64,000 nt of DNA. It comes from Vulcanimicrobiota bacterium (GTDB taxonomy: Bacteria > Vulcanimicrobiota > Xenobia > Xenobiales > JADMJV01). A model generated the notes under the pieces. That model worked only from the letters and a program-made list of their open reading frames with translations. It was not told where the DNA came from and made no database searches. Both the position numbers and the translations under genes were made by a program. This document shows, piece by piece, positions 50,661 through 59,712 of this stretch (position 1 is its first letter; each line of letters starts with the position of its first letter). Location: positions 28,156 through 92,155 of the forward strand of contig JAEXNA010000034.1 of assembly GCA_023447635.1 (NCBI GenBank), written 5' to 3'.

Positions 50661-51422
50661 ATGGGCGTCGAGTACCGTCATTTCCTGATCCCCGCCAACG
50701 GCGAACTGGTGCCCTCTCCCGGCCGCATCTCGGGGCTGGTCCAGCGACTGGTTGACTACAAGTTCTTGCCCCCTCGGCCTCCACTGGTCGAATCGGGCGA
50801 ACTCTCGAGCCTCGATGACGTCGCGGACGAGAGCCTTTTCGTAACCCTGACCGGGGCGGATTACCGTCTCTCATGGGAGTTAGAATGGCCGGACCAGGAG
50901 AGACTGCGATACCCCTTTGTTCCGCCCCTGACGGGGCCAGCCCGGGTGAAGCTCCAGATCTACGGAAGCACAGCCTACCTGGCCCCGCTATCCGAACTGG
51001 TCGACCCTCTGGGGGAGCCCCCGGGGGCGGAGGAGGACGAGCCCGAGGGGCTGCTGACCCGGCTCAAAGGGCTTCTGATCGGGCGGGAGCGCCCGCTCCT
51101 GGACCTGGCCACCCGCTGCGCCTGCGGAAGCCCCCTGGAGGACACCTCGGAGCTTTTTCACGACTACTCTGTGCTGCTGCCCCGCTGCCCCGCTTGCGGC
51201 CTGCCGTTTCGCCCCGGCGAGCGTCGGGGGAAGCTTCGCAACGGTTGGAGCAACGGTCTGCAGCGTCGAGAGGGCGGGATGCTCCATCGTTTTGGAGTGC
51301 TGTTGGACTGCGGCCGCTGCTGGCCCCGTCCGGATGGTCCGGGACAGCTCGAACCGAAATTCAGCAAACTGGTCTCGGACGCCATCGGCGCCTCCTTGTT
51401 CGAGTTCCCCGACCTGTACTGA
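50661..51422 (+). CDS. Hypothetical protein with zinc-ribbon-like cysteines
   Basis: From ATG 50661 the protein has 253 residues (MGVEYRHFLIPANGEL). An upstream TTG/ATG at 50583/50586 would add 26 low-complexity residues. It is beta-rich, with CACGS...CPACGLPF (about 155-185) and LDCGRCWPR near the end, suggesting one or two bound zinc ions. No family recognised. It is followed after 105 bases by mfd. Confidence 0.65.
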   Translation: MGVEYRHFLIPANGELVPSPGRISGLVQRLVDYKFLPPRPPLVESGELSSLDDVADESLFVTLTGADYRLSWELEWPDQERLRYPFVPPLTGPARVKLQIYGSTAYLAPLSELVDPLGEPPGAEEDEPEGLLTRLKGLLIGRERPLLDLATRCACGSPLEDTSELFHDYSVLLPRCPACGLPFRPGERRGKLRNGWSNGLQRREGGMLHRFGVLLDCGRCWPRPDGPGQLEPKFSKLVSDAIGASLFEFPDLY

Positions 51423-51526
51423 CCGAGGCCAGGCCAGGTAGACCCCATCCGCAGGCATCCTGAGCGCTCTCCCATCCCGCTTCCGAAGGCGGCGGGAGTT
51501 AGAGGAGGTGAGCGGAAGCCCAGGGG

Positions 51527-54500
51527 ATGAGTTTTTTACCGCTCGAGCTGTTCGGGAGGGAGATCGGTCGTCCCGAAGGGGCGCTCGACGGTGTTCCTCC
51601 GGCGGCCCATCCCCTTCTTCTGGCTTCCCTCCGCCAGTCTCACGATTCCCCAATTCTGTGTCTTTGCGCTTCGGCGGGCCAGGCGGAACGTCTGGTCGAG
51701 GACCTGCTGGAACTGGAGGGCGAAGAGACGGCTCGACTGTTCCCGGAGTCCGAGATGTCTCTGTTCGATCAGGGAGAGTCCGATCCCGATCGCTTGCGGG
51801 TCCTGCACGAACTCTCGCGGGGCAAGCCGCTGCTGGTGGTGGCCTCTCTGCTGGCCTTCTTGCAGCCGGTTCCCGCCCCCAAGCGGCTGCGCCGACGAGT
51901 GCTCAAGGTGGGGGATGAGTTAGACCGCGACAAACTGCTGGAGACTCTGACCTCGTGGGAATATCGCTGCGCCGATCTGGTTCACGAGCCGGGCGACCTG
52001 GCCAGCCGCCAGGAAGTCCTCGATCTCTACCCCTCCAACGGGGCGCCGCTGCGGATCGTGACCGGGTTGGGGAAGATCGTCTCCCTGCGCGAGTTCTCCC
52101 CCGAAACTCAGCGTTCGGGAGAGGAGAGGGGCTCGGTCGAGATCTTGCCCATGGTCGAACCCGAGGGTCAGGAGGCGCTGATCGACTACTTCTCTCAAGC
52201 CGACCGGGTGATATTGCTCGAGCCCGAGATGCTGCGTCAACGGCTGGCCGAGATGGCCAGCGCCGCCGAGTCTGGCTGGAAGTTCAGCGCCTACAAAGAC
52301 GTCGAGATTCTGACCGACGAGCAGCCCGATGACTGGAAACAGCTCCTGGAGAGTCTGGGGGGACGGCCTGTGCTGGAGGTTCGAGAGGGAGGAAAAGGCT
52401 TACCGCTCCAGCCGATTCCAGCCTTTGGTGGGTTAGCCCCCTTCGCGACGTGGGCCCAGGCCAGGTCGAGTTGTCCTCTGGTGGTCGTCACCCAGCATCC
52501 CAAGCGTCTGAGCAAGGCGTTGGCCCACCGCGGGACGGAAGGGGTGGCGGTGCACGAGGGGATGCTGAGCCAGGGAGTCAGCTGGCCCGGCCTGTTCGAC
52601 CTGGTGACCGACCGCGAACTGTTCGGCGTGACGACGCGGCACCGCCCACGCCGCTCGAGCAATGGGGGGGCTGAAGGGTTAGATTTCCGCGAAGGCGACC
52701 TGGTGGTGCACGCCGAGCGCGGTATCGGAAGATTTGTCGGGCTTTTCCCGGTCGACCTTCAAGGCGGGCGTCGTGATCTGATCAAGCTAGAGTACGCCAA
52801 TGAGCATACGCTGATGGTGCCGCCAGAGCAGATCGACCAGCTCAGTGGCTATCAGGCGGCCCGGTCCAACGCCGAGGAAGAGCCCTCGCTTTCCCGACTC
52901 GACACCGAGGCGTGGCAGAAGACGCTGACCCGCGCTCGCACTTCCGTCCTCGAGACGGTGGCTGGACTGCAGCGCCAGAAGGATCGGCGAAAGCGCCAGA
53001 AGGCCTCTCCCATGGGGGCCGACTTGCCCGAGCAAGAAGAGCTAGAGGCCGCCTTCCCCTACGACGAGACACCGTCACAGCTAGCCGCCATCGAGCGGAT
53101 CAAGGCCGATCTCGAGCGCAAAACCGCCATGGATCGCTTGCTCTGCGGCGATGTCGGGTACGGCAAGACCGAGGTGGCGATCCGGGCCGCTTTCAAAGTC
53201 GTGAGCCACGGCTTCCAGTGCGCGATACTGGCCCCAACCACGGTGCTGGCTCAGCAGCACCTTGAAGACTTTCAGGACCGGATGGAGCCGTTGGGGATCA
53301 CGGTACGAGGGCTCTGGGGCGATGCCGACGGCGTCGACGCGACGGTGGCGGGACTGGCTGACGGCAGCGTGGCGATGGTGGTGGGGACGCACAGCTTGCT
53401 TTCCGAGGGCGTCGCTTTTGCCCGTCTAGGGCTGCTGGTGGTCGACGAAGAGCAAAGTTTTGGAGTCGCTCATAAGGAGCGGCTACAGGCGCTTTCCAAG
53501 GGGGTCCACGTGCTCTCGATGAGCGCGACGCCGATCCCTCGAACCATGCAGCTGGCGCTGGCCGGGGTTCGCGACATCTCGCTGTTGGACGCCCCGCCCG
53601 AGTCGCGTCGCCCGATCCGGACCTATCTGCTGGTCGAGCAAAAGAAGCTGATCGCGGCGGCCCTCATGCGGGAGCTGGAACGGGGCGGCCAGGCGTTCTT
53701 TCTGCACAACCGGGTCGAGGAGTTGCCGGCCCTGGCGGCCGAGGTCGAGAAGCTGGTGCCGGGAGCCCGCGTGGCGGTGGCCCACGGACAGATGGAGAGT
53801 GGGGCGCTGGAGTCGACGCTGGAACAGTTCGAAGAGTGCGAGTTCGACGTTCTCGTCTGCAGCACGATCATCGAGGCAGGCGTCGACTATCCCAACGTCA
53901 ACACCATCGTGATCAAAGACGCCCACCGTTTTGGCCTGTCTCAGCTTTACCAGATCCGGGGCCGGGTCGGTCGGGCTGGTCGCCAGGCTTACTGCTACCT
54001 GATGGTTCCTCGCAGCGAGGACCTCAACGATAAAGCGCGTCTGCGGCTCGAGACCATCAGCAGTATGACGGGACTGGGCTCTGGTTATCAGATAGCGCTT
54101 CAAGACCTGCGCATTCGGGGGGCGGGAGATCTGCTGGGGGGAGAGCAGAGCGGAGAGATCGCCCGCCTGGGCTACACGCTCTATTCCCAACTGCTCGATG
54201 AAGCGCTGGGGATGGGGGAGGAGTCCCGCGAGCAGCGAACTCTCCTGGAGATTCCGGTACGTGCCTGCTTCCCACCGGAGTACTTGCCCCCGCTCTCCCT
54301 GCGCATCGCGCTCTATCGGCGGCTGACGGGTATCACGGAACCGGGCCGGCTAGCCGACCTGGCTGAAGAGTTGGAGGATCGCTTCGGCCCGCTTCCGACC
54401 GAGGTAAGGAACTTGCTCTCCTTGACCCGGCTGCGTCTCCTGGCGAAGCAGCTCGGCCTGACGTCGATTACGCTGGAAGAGCAGTTCGGAGAGAGAGCCG

Positions 54501-54607
54501 TCCGATGCGGTGGCGTGCAAGATCTGGTCCTGAGCAAGCCGCCGAAGGGCGAAGCGCTCCTCGGGTTCGTGCTCGACCGCCTGGACGAAGTCGCTAGCCG
54601 TTCTTGA
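51527..54607 (+). CDS. mfd: Transcription-repair coupling factor Mfd
   Basis: The protein has 1026 residues, shorter than E. coli Mfd (1148). Residues 1-300 are the UvrB-like homology module, with its ATPase motifs lost. The RNA polymerase interaction domain follows (GDLVVHAERGIGRFVGL, KLEYANEHTLMVPPEQ, about 385-440). The translocase has CGDVGYGKTEVAIRAAF (Walker A), VVDEEQSFGVAHKE (II), SATPIPRTM (III) and QIRGRVGRAGRQAY (VI). TRG and the C-terminal D7 inhibitory domain end the protein. It removes stalled RNA polymerase and recruits UvrA. The 3' end overlaps a convergent gene by 14 bp. Confidence 0.97.
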   Translation: MSFLPLELFGREIGRPEGALDGVPPAAHPLLLASLRQSHDSPILCLCASAGQAERLVEDLLELEGEETARLFPESEMSLFDQGESDPDRLRVLHELSRGKPLLVVASLLAFLQPVPAPKRLRRRVLKVGDELDRDKLLETLTSWEYRCADLVHEPGDLASRQEVLDLYPSNGAPLRIVTGLGKIVSLREFSPETQRSGEERGSVEILPMVEPEGQEALIDYFSQADRVILLEPEMLRQRLAEMASAAESGWKFSAYKDVEILTDEQPDDWKQLLESLGGRPVLEVREGGKGLPLQPIPAFGGLAPFATWAQARSSCPLVVVTQHPKRLSKALAHRGTEGVAVHEGMLSQGVSWPGLFDLVTDRELFGVTTRHRPRRSSNGGAEGLDFREGDLVVHAERGIGRFVGLFPVDLQGGRRDLIKLEYANEHTLMVPPEQIDQLSGYQAARSNAEEEPSLSRLDTEAWQKTLTRARTSVLETVAGLQRQKDRRKRQKASPMGADLPEQEELEAAFPYDETPSQLAAIERIKADLERKTAMDRLLCGDVGYGKTEVAIRAAFKVVSHGFQCAILAPTTVLAQQHLEDFQDRMEPLGITVRGLWGDADGVDATVAGLADGSVAMVVGTHSLLSEGVAFARLGLLVVDEEQSFGVAHKERLQALSKGVHVLSMSATPIPRTMQLALAGVRDISLLDAPPESRRPIRTYLLVEQKKLIAAALMRELERGGQAFFLHNRVEELPALAAEVEKLVPGARVAVAHGQMESGALESTLEQFEECEFDVLVCSTIIEAGVDYPNVNTIVIKDAHRFGLSQLYQIRGRVGRAGRQAYCYLMVPRSEDLNDKARLRLETISSMTGLGSGYQIALQDLRIRGAGDLLGGEQSGEIARLGYTLYSQLLDEALGMGEESREQRTLLEIPVRACFPPEYLPPLSLRIALYRRLTGITEPGRLADLAEELEDRFGPLPTEVRNLLSLTRLRLLAKQLGLTSITLEEQFGERAVRCGGVQDLVLSKPPKGEALLGFVLDRLDEVASRS

Positions 54608-56075
54608 GGATCTGGTGGGCCAGGTAGGAGGGTGAGTCTTTGAACGGGGAGCGCTCGGCCGCCACCGCCTTGAGCGTCTTGCGCAGGGCGGCCGTGAGTC
54701 CGGTCTGTCCTCTGGCGATCTGGCCCGCGAGCATGCTGAGCGCCTCGTGGCGAACTCCGTCGTCGTTGGAGGGCTCGAGCACGCTTGCCAGGTTGGCCGG
54801 ATCGGTGAGATGCTCGGCGTACTGGACTTTGAACATGTCCGGCTTCTCGGTCATAATCACGTGGGCCCAGGTGGGACGCTCGCGCTCGATGTCGGCTTGG
54901 CTGACCTTGAGGTCGGCGGAGAAGTTGTGCGCGTTAGGCTGCTGGTCGTCGACCTTGCTGCGCTCTTCCTGGCTGAGCATGTCGAGCGGCGAGGTCACGG
55001 CGACGACCGAGACCCCTTGCGGAACCTTTTTGTCCTTGAGATAGGTGTTGAAGAAGTCCGAACCCTCTTCGACCTGCTCGTTTCCGGGGCGCAGTTGGTG
55101 AACGGCCGGATTGAGCAGCCCGATGCTGACCCAGTTGGCGGCGTGGTAGGCCTGCTTGGTCATGTTCTTGAGAGCTTTATAGCCGGCGCTGATGGCCGGG
55201 TTGGCCAACATCCAAGACGCGGGCGGCAGCTGCTCGAACGGGCGGATGAAAGCTTTGTCGAAGTTATAGAAGCCCAGGTCGAGCACGCCGGGAGGCGCCG
55301 GAGTGGGAAGGCCCTGACCAACGGGGGAGGAGAGGACCAGCATTTCCCCCACGCCGTTGCCACCGTCGAAGGTGAACGGATCCTGGTCGGGCGTCTCTTC
55401 GGGGTTCACGGTCAGGGTGTAGCCCACGTAGCCGCCCGCACTGTGGCCGATCACGATGGCTTTGGGGGCCAGCGAGTCGAGCAGCTCAGCGGCGGTCTTG
55501 TCAGCTTTGGCCGGGTTCAGGCCAGCCGCCAGCAGAGACTGCTCCAGCCCTTCTTCGACGCGTTTGAGACGACCGCTCAGAGTGTTCTCGAGATCGCTTT
55601 CCCCCAGCACCTGGGAGACGTCCTGCAGCAGCCCGGGCAGGGCCGCGCGAACCGCCGCGGCGTCTTTATCGCGTTTCCCGTAAAGATTGCCGTCGAGGGC
55701 AAAGAATTCGTCTAAGGCGGCGCTGTCGGCGCCCTGAAGTTTTTCCAGGTTCCGCTCGGCGATGTCCTGGCGGGCCAGATTGATGTTGCGCGAGGCCAGG
55801 TCCGCCGACTTCTCGATGCGCTCGCCTTTGGTGATGCTGGAGTAGGTGCGATGGTCGACCGGATGGCCGTTGTCGAGCGCGAAGTCGCGGTAGGCGGCGA
55901 TGCCGTCTTTGTCGACCAGGGTCCCGTGCAGCAGGATGACCGGGCGGCTGTTGCGAGCGAGGTCGACCCCGTCCTGGGGAAACTCCAGTCCCGAGGTCGG
56001 CGAACTATCGCGCTCGGCGCGGCTGGCGCGAAGGGGGAGACGCCCCTCGTTGTTACCAGATGACCCAATCTTCAT
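54594..56075 (-). CDS. Large alpha/beta hydrolase, lipase-like
   Basis: The protein has 493 residues. RPVILLHGTLVDKDG is the oxyanion strand and AIVIGHSAGGYVGYTL carries the nucleophile serine (about 212). A histidine candidate lies late in WAHVIMTEKP. A long helical insert (about 90-200) sits before the nucleophile as a lid. The first 25 residues look disordered and no signal peptide is seen. No Shine-Dalgarno is visible before the ATG, so the transcript may be leaderless. Substrate unknown. Confidence 0.8.
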   Translation of the reverse strand: MKIGSSGNNEGRLPLRASRAERDSSPTSGLEFPQDGVDLARNSRPVILLHGTLVDKDGIAAYRDFALDNGHPVDHRTYSSITKGERIEKSADLASRNINLARQDIAERNLEKLQGADSAALDEFFALDGNLYGKRDKDAAAVRAALPGLLQDVSQVLGESDLENTLSGRLKRVEEGLEQSLLAAGLNPAKADKTAAELLDSLAPKAIVIGHSAGGYVGYTLTVNPEETPDQDPFTFDGGNGVGEMLVLSSPVGQGLPTPAPPGVLDLGFYNFDKAFIRPFEQLPPASWMLANPAISAGYKALKNMTKQAYHAANWVSIGLLNPAVHQLRPGNEQVEEGSDFFNTYLKDKKVPQGVSVVAVTSPLDMLSQEERSKVDDQQPNAHNFSADLKVSQADIERERPTWAHVIMTEKPDMFKVQYAEHLTDPANLASVLEPSNDDGVRHEALSMLAGQIARGQTGLTAALRKTLKAVAAERSPFKDSPSYLAHQILKNG

Positions 56076-56151
56076 AGTACCAAGAATAACAAACCACCTT
56101 CGCCTGTTTGTGGCAAAACTGTTGACGGTTGGACAGACGAGAGTAGAAAAG

Positions 56152-56586
56152 CTACTCGAGAGACTTCAGGAAGCTGATCTGGCCCGCTTGGGAGAGGGCG
56201 TGGATGTCGTAGCCTTCCTTGAGCAGGAAGATCAGCATACCGCGGAACCGGTTCTCGGACTTCACGGCAAGGCTCCGATAGCCCTGCCTTCGACACCAAA
56301 TTTCTTGATGTCGTAACATCTCTCGAGCCAACCCCTGGCCGCGAAAGTCCGGGTGGACGCCTCCAACCCAGCTATAGAAGCGGGACTCGGTTTCTCCGTA
56401 GCCGATTTTGTAACCGGCCACTCGCGAACCGTGGTAGGCGACCAGGGCCAGGAAAGGCCGGCCTTCCAGTCGAGCCCGGAACCGCTCGGGCGAGTGAGCC
56501 TGCTCGAACTCGGGGATGGTCGCCTCGGCCCGCGCCATCTCGGCCCAGCTTGTGACTTCGCGGATATCGAACTCGCTCGAGGACAC
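56152..56586 (-). CDS. GNAT-family acetyltransferase
   Basis: The protein has 144 residues. FLALVAYHGSRVAGYKIGYGE, the strand SWVGGVHPDFRGQGLAREMLRHQ with its acetyl-CoA loop (RGQGLA) and LAVKSENRFRGMLIFLLKEGYD are typical of GNAT N-acetyltransferases, close to RimI-like members. Acceptor unknown. It is the last gene of the reverse-strand cluster 58923-56152, eight bases after its neighbour. Confidence 0.9.
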   Translation of the reverse strand: MSSSEFDIREVTSWAEMARAEATIPEFEQAHSPERFRARLEGRPFLALVAYHGSRVAGYKIGYGETESRFYSWVGGVHPDFRGQGLAREMLRHQEIWCRRQGYRSLAVKSENRFRGMLIFLLKEGYDIHALSQAGQISFLKSLE

Positions 56587-56594
56587 CAGTCGGC

Positions 56595-57284
56595 CTACTC
56601 TTCGCGCTTTTCGAACATCTTGCGGATAAGCGGATTGACGTTGAGGTTACGACCACGCGCCTTGGGCGCCTGACGGATCTCTTCGATGATCCACTTCCCC
56701 GTCTCGAAAGCCGAAGTCGGCAGAAAGCGCATCTCCTCGCCCGGTTCGGGGCGAGCCGTCTCTCCCTGACGGAGATGGCCCGAGAGGTCCATCGCCTGAA
56801 GCTGTTCGGTGCGGTTGGCCAGTTCGCCGTTGGCTACGGCCTGGTGCTGGGTCGTGGCGCTGCGCGGGACCGCGCCCGGCGAGACGTTGGCGACGTCGAC
56901 ACCCTGCAGATCGCTGAAGGTGGCGAGCGGTCGGGGCGGCGGAGTCGGCTCGCCCGGGGTGTATTCGACCACCGCCGTGATGGCGTCGAGCGGCAGGGCG
57001 AAGCGCTCGGACGAGTAGAAGTCGCGCCGCCCCATAGCGGCTTGCGAGCCGGGGTCCTGGCGGATGCTGTCGTAGAGCATATCGGACCGCCGTTGGACGC
57101 TCTCCTGCAGGTTGCGTACCCAGAAAGCGGCGGTGGGTCGACCGACCCGCTGGCTGGGCTTGCTCGAACCGGCTTTCTTGGGCAGGTTGACCTGCTTGTT
57201 GCCGCGGATCGAGGCCAGCGCCTCGCCGATGGAGATTTTCGCCGGTTCGCTGCCGGAACCGTCCTGAGCACCCTGTTCGCTCAT
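56595..57284 (-). CDS. Hypothetical hydrophilic protein
   Basis: The protein has 229 residues, polar and Pro/Ser-rich with probable disorder. Identifiable segments are KISIGEALASIRGNKQVNLP, a helix QESVQRRSDMLYDSIRQ and a basic end NVNPLIRKMFEKREE. No domain, signal or membrane segment is seen. Between the lgt-linked gene and a GNAT gene; likely co-transcribed. Confidence 0.6.
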   Translation of the reverse strand: MSEQGAQDGSGSEPAKISIGEALASIRGNKQVNLPKKAGSSKPSQRVGRPTAAFWVRNLQESVQRRSDMLYDSIRQDPGSQAAMGRRDFYSSERFALPLDAITAVVEYTPGEPTPPPRPLATFSDLQGVDVANVSPGAVPRSATTQHQAVANGELANRTEQLQAMDLSGHLRQGETARPEPGEEMRFLPTSAFETGKWIIEEIRQAPKARGRNLNVNPLIRKMFEKREE

Positions 57285-57297
57285 CCTCTAGCCCTTC

Positions 57298-57789
57298 TTA
57301 TGCCCGCCGCAGGCGATAGTAGCGCAGCGACTCGAGCTCGACCATATGGGCGACCTCGCCCTCTTGAAAATGGAACACGAACTTGGCCTGACTCTCGCCC
57401 GGAAGCTGGGCTGAAGAGACGCGGGCAAGGCCCGGAGCGCCGCCCTTCTCGGTATCGTAGAGCAGCAGCGGCTCGCCCCGGAACTCCTGGAACAAGACCT
57501 TGCCGTCGGGCAAGGAGAGCACCATCGAGCCGTCGGGCTTTTCGTCCTGGATGACTCCGCTGACCGGGTTTTCCACCCGCACCGAGCCGGTGGCGTAGCG
57601 ACGCAGGATGCGACCATCTTCGAGAGTGACTTCGTCATACTCGTTGAACGAGTCGACCGTTCCCCCGGGGATATTTTCCAACGGATCGCCCAGGTCGTCG
57701 ACCCATTCGGGTTGATCCTGGTCCTGCTGAGCCGCCTGTTTGGCCGCCAGCATCGCTGCGAATTCTTGAAGTAGCTGCTCGTTATCCAA
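57298..57789 (-). CDS. Hypothetical beta-rich protein translated with Lgt
   Basis: The TTG at 57789 (LDNEQLLQEFAAML) has GGAGAGAG about 7 bases upstream and overlaps the lgt stop by 8 bases. 163 residues. A helical start is followed by repeating beta strands (EVTLEDGRILRRYATGSVRVENP, GSMVLSLPDGKVLFQEFRG), like a small beta-propeller blade or tail-fibre repeat. Family not recognised. Confidence 0.6.
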   Translation of the reverse strand: MDNEQLLQEFAAMLAAKQAAQQDQDQPEWVDDLGDPLENIPGGTVDSFNEYDEVTLEDGRILRRYATGSVRVENPVSGVIQDEKPDGSMVLSLPDGKVLFQEFRGEPLLLYDTEKGGAPGLARVSSAQLPGESQAKFVFHFQEGEVAHMVELESLRYYRLRRA

Positions 57790-58594
57790 GGGGACTCTCT
57801 CCGCTTCCTGAGGCGTCTTCGCCAGCGGGCGTCGGAATCTTCTCGGCAGGGGCATTGGCGGAGCGGCGGTACAGCGCCAACCCCCACAGGAAGATGACAA
57901 GACACGCCGCTCGCGAGGTCCAGACCAGGAAAGCGGGGTCGTAGTCGCGCCAGGTGTCCAGGGTCGAGCGGATAACCCCCTCGGCCATCAGCGCCATGCC
58001 GGTCACTCGGAAGGGGCGATCGGTGGGCTTTTTCATCAGATAGAGACCGGCACTGATCAAGCAGATGCTCAGGTACAGCATGACCGGATGGCGGGAGTCG
58101 CCGTCCACCGAAAAAGCCCAGGGCAGCGTCGAGGGCTTGCCGAACTCGTTGTACCAGCTCAAGAAACAGCCGATCCGTCCGATCCCCCAGCCGACCAGAG
58201 CGGTCGGCGCCATAGCGTCGCAGATCAGAGCGACCGGCAGCTTCTTCCAGCGGAAGTAGTAGTAGAAGCCCAGGATAGCTCCGACCATGCCGCCGTACGA
58301 CACCAGGCCGCCTTCCCAGAAGGTAAAGAACTTCCAGGGCTGGGTCCACAGGTCGGGCTGCTGGATAAAGTAAAGCCCGCGCGCGCCCAGAACAGCGCCC
58401 AGGAGCATGAACGGAATCACGTCTTCGAGCGCTCGATGGTACTCTACCGGAGTCCGCTTCTTGGTCAGATAAAGGCTGACCACGGCGGCCACCAGAAAGG
58501 CGATGCCGTGGGCCGAAAGCTGGAAAGGTCCAAAGAGATGGATGTACTGAGGAGGGGTGAAGGGGATGACCGCCCACCCTCCGGCGGGGGTCAT
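57782..58594 (-). CDS. lgt: Prolipoprotein diacylglyceryl transferase
   Basis: From ATG 58594 (ATGA overlap with the HTH gene) the protein has 270 residues with about seven membrane segments. WEGGLVSYGGMVGAILGF and VGWGIGRIGCFLSWYNEFGKPS are the Lgt signatures, and the GRxGxF arginine is kept. RHPVMLY and the AEGVIRS segment are also family features. It moves diacylglycerol from phosphatidylglycerol to the lipobox cysteine of prolipoproteins, such as the one at 1539. Confidence 0.95.
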   Translation of the reverse strand: MTPAGGWAVIPFTPPQYIHLFGPFQLSAHGIAFLVAAVVSLYLTKKRTPVEYHRALEDVIPFMLLGAVLGARGLYFIQQPDLWTQPWKFFTFWEGGLVSYGGMVGAILGFYYYFRWKKLPVALICDAMAPTALVGWGIGRIGCFLSWYNEFGKPSTLPWAFSVDGDSRHPVMLYLSICLISAGLYLMKKPTDRPFRVTGMALMAEGVIRSTLDTWRDYDPAFLVWTSRAACLVIFLWGLALYRRSANAPAEKIPTPAGEDASGSGESPLG

Positions 58595-58923
58595 TCTTCG
58601 GCCACTCCCAGGGCCGCCAGCCGCTCGAGAATAAGAGGCAGCGAATCCGGTGTCCGCACCTGGTCGTCCTCCCACGCCTCGACCAGACTTTCCGTCACCC
58701 CGAGCAGCTTGGCCACTGTGGCAACGCTCCAGCCCCCGGCTTCGCGGCGCTGCTCGGCGGCCAGGCTCAGCACCTCTCGGGGGGCGGAGCCAGGCTCTTC
58801 TCGGGGCAGGCTTTCGGCCAGCAGGCGGTCGCCCAGTCGGCGCAACTCCCTGGGGTCCTGGGTGGACCAGAATTCGGCTCGCTGAGCTGGGCTCATAGCG
58901 GCCAGATCGGGACAGTCCTTCAC
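58591..58923 (-). CDS. Small protein with XRE/MerR-like helix-turn-helix
   Basis: The protein has 110 residues. The segment GGWSVATVAKLLGVTESLVEAWEDDQ (about 62-88) has the spacing of an HTH, with the recognition helix TESLVEAWE and a following turn. The N-terminal half (PAQRAEFWSTQDPRELRRLGDRLLAE) is helical. It is the promoter-proximal gene of the lgt cluster and could regulate it. DNA target unknown. Confidence 0.7.
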   Translation of the reverse strand: MKDCPDLAAMSPAQRAEFWSTQDPRELRRLGDRLLAESLPREEPGSAPREVLSLAAEQRREAGGWSVATVAKLLGVTESLVEAWEDDQVRTPDSLPLILERLAALGVAEE

Positions 58924-59046
58924 GTGTTTCTCCTAGCTAAGTTTGGCCCCCCATTCTCCGCGCCGGCCCCTCCTCCTGGCCCCGCAGGCGGGGCAGAGCG
59001 GAGTCGCCTTGACCGCCTATCCCCCGGCGGGTAAGATTCCACACCT

Positions 59047-59712
59047 ATGACCAGCCAATCCCTGCTCTGCCTGGCCTCAGGCTCTCCCCGTCGACGTCAA
59101 CTGCTGGACTCGCTGGGAGTTCCTTTCTTTGTCCGCTCGGCGGCTTCCGAGGTGGAAGAGGTGGTGCTGGGCGAGGGTAGGGGAGAAGAGGCCGAGGCGG
59201 TGGCTCTAGGCCGGGCCGAAGCCAAGGGGAAAGCGGTGCTGGCCGACCTGCTGGTCGAGCAGCACCCCGTCCGCACCGTGCTGGCGGCGGACACCGTGGT
59301 CCACCTGGGCCGGCGCCTGCTGGACAAGCCGGCCGATCGGGAGCAGGCGCTGGAGTTTCTACAAACCTTGTCGGGTCAGCGCCACGGGGTGGTGACCGCG
59401 CTGTGGTTTCATCACGCCGGCGCCGTCCACACCTCCTGGCGACGCACCTGGGTCGAGTTCGATGAACTGACGCCAGAGCTCATGGAAGCCTACGTCGATA
59501 CCGGCGAGCCGTTCGACAAGGCCGGTGGGTACGGCATCCAGGGGCCCGGAGCCGCTTTGATCCGAGGCATCGAAGGCTGCTACTACAACGTGATGGGGCT
59601 GCCGGTCAACGACACCTACCGTCTGCTCAAAGAGTCGGGCTTTTGCTGGCGCCTGGGCGGCCCTACCCGGGCCTCCTCGCCCTCAGGTCGAGACCGCCTT
59701 GGCACGCCCTGA
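59047..59712 (+). CDS. maf: Maf-family nucleotide pyrophosphatase
   Basis: The protein has 221 residues. LCLASGSPRRRQLLDSLG, AADTVVHLGRRLLDKP, FDELTPELMEAYVDTGEPFDKAGGYGIQG and YYNVMGLPV cover the entire Maf signature. It hydrolyses non-canonical or excess NTPs, probably dTTP/UTP class. As in Bacillus, maf precedes the mre genes. It overlaps the next gene by 14 bases. Confidence 0.96.
   Translation: MTSQSLLCLASGSPRRRQLLDSLGVPFFVRSAASEVEEVVLGEGRGEEAEAVALGRAEAKGKAVLADLLVEQHPVRTVLAADTVVHLGRRLLDKPADREQALEFLQTLSGQRHGVVTALWFHHAGAVHTSWRRTWVEFDELTPELMEAYVDTGEPFDKAGGYGIQGPGAALIRGIEGCYYNVMGLPVNDTYRLLKESGFCWRLGGPTRASSPSGRDRLGTP

Noticed and set aside
57288..58577. 429-codon reverse frame over lgt and its neighbour
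   Set aside because: The Lgt frame has clear family motifs. This frame is an out-of-register shadow.
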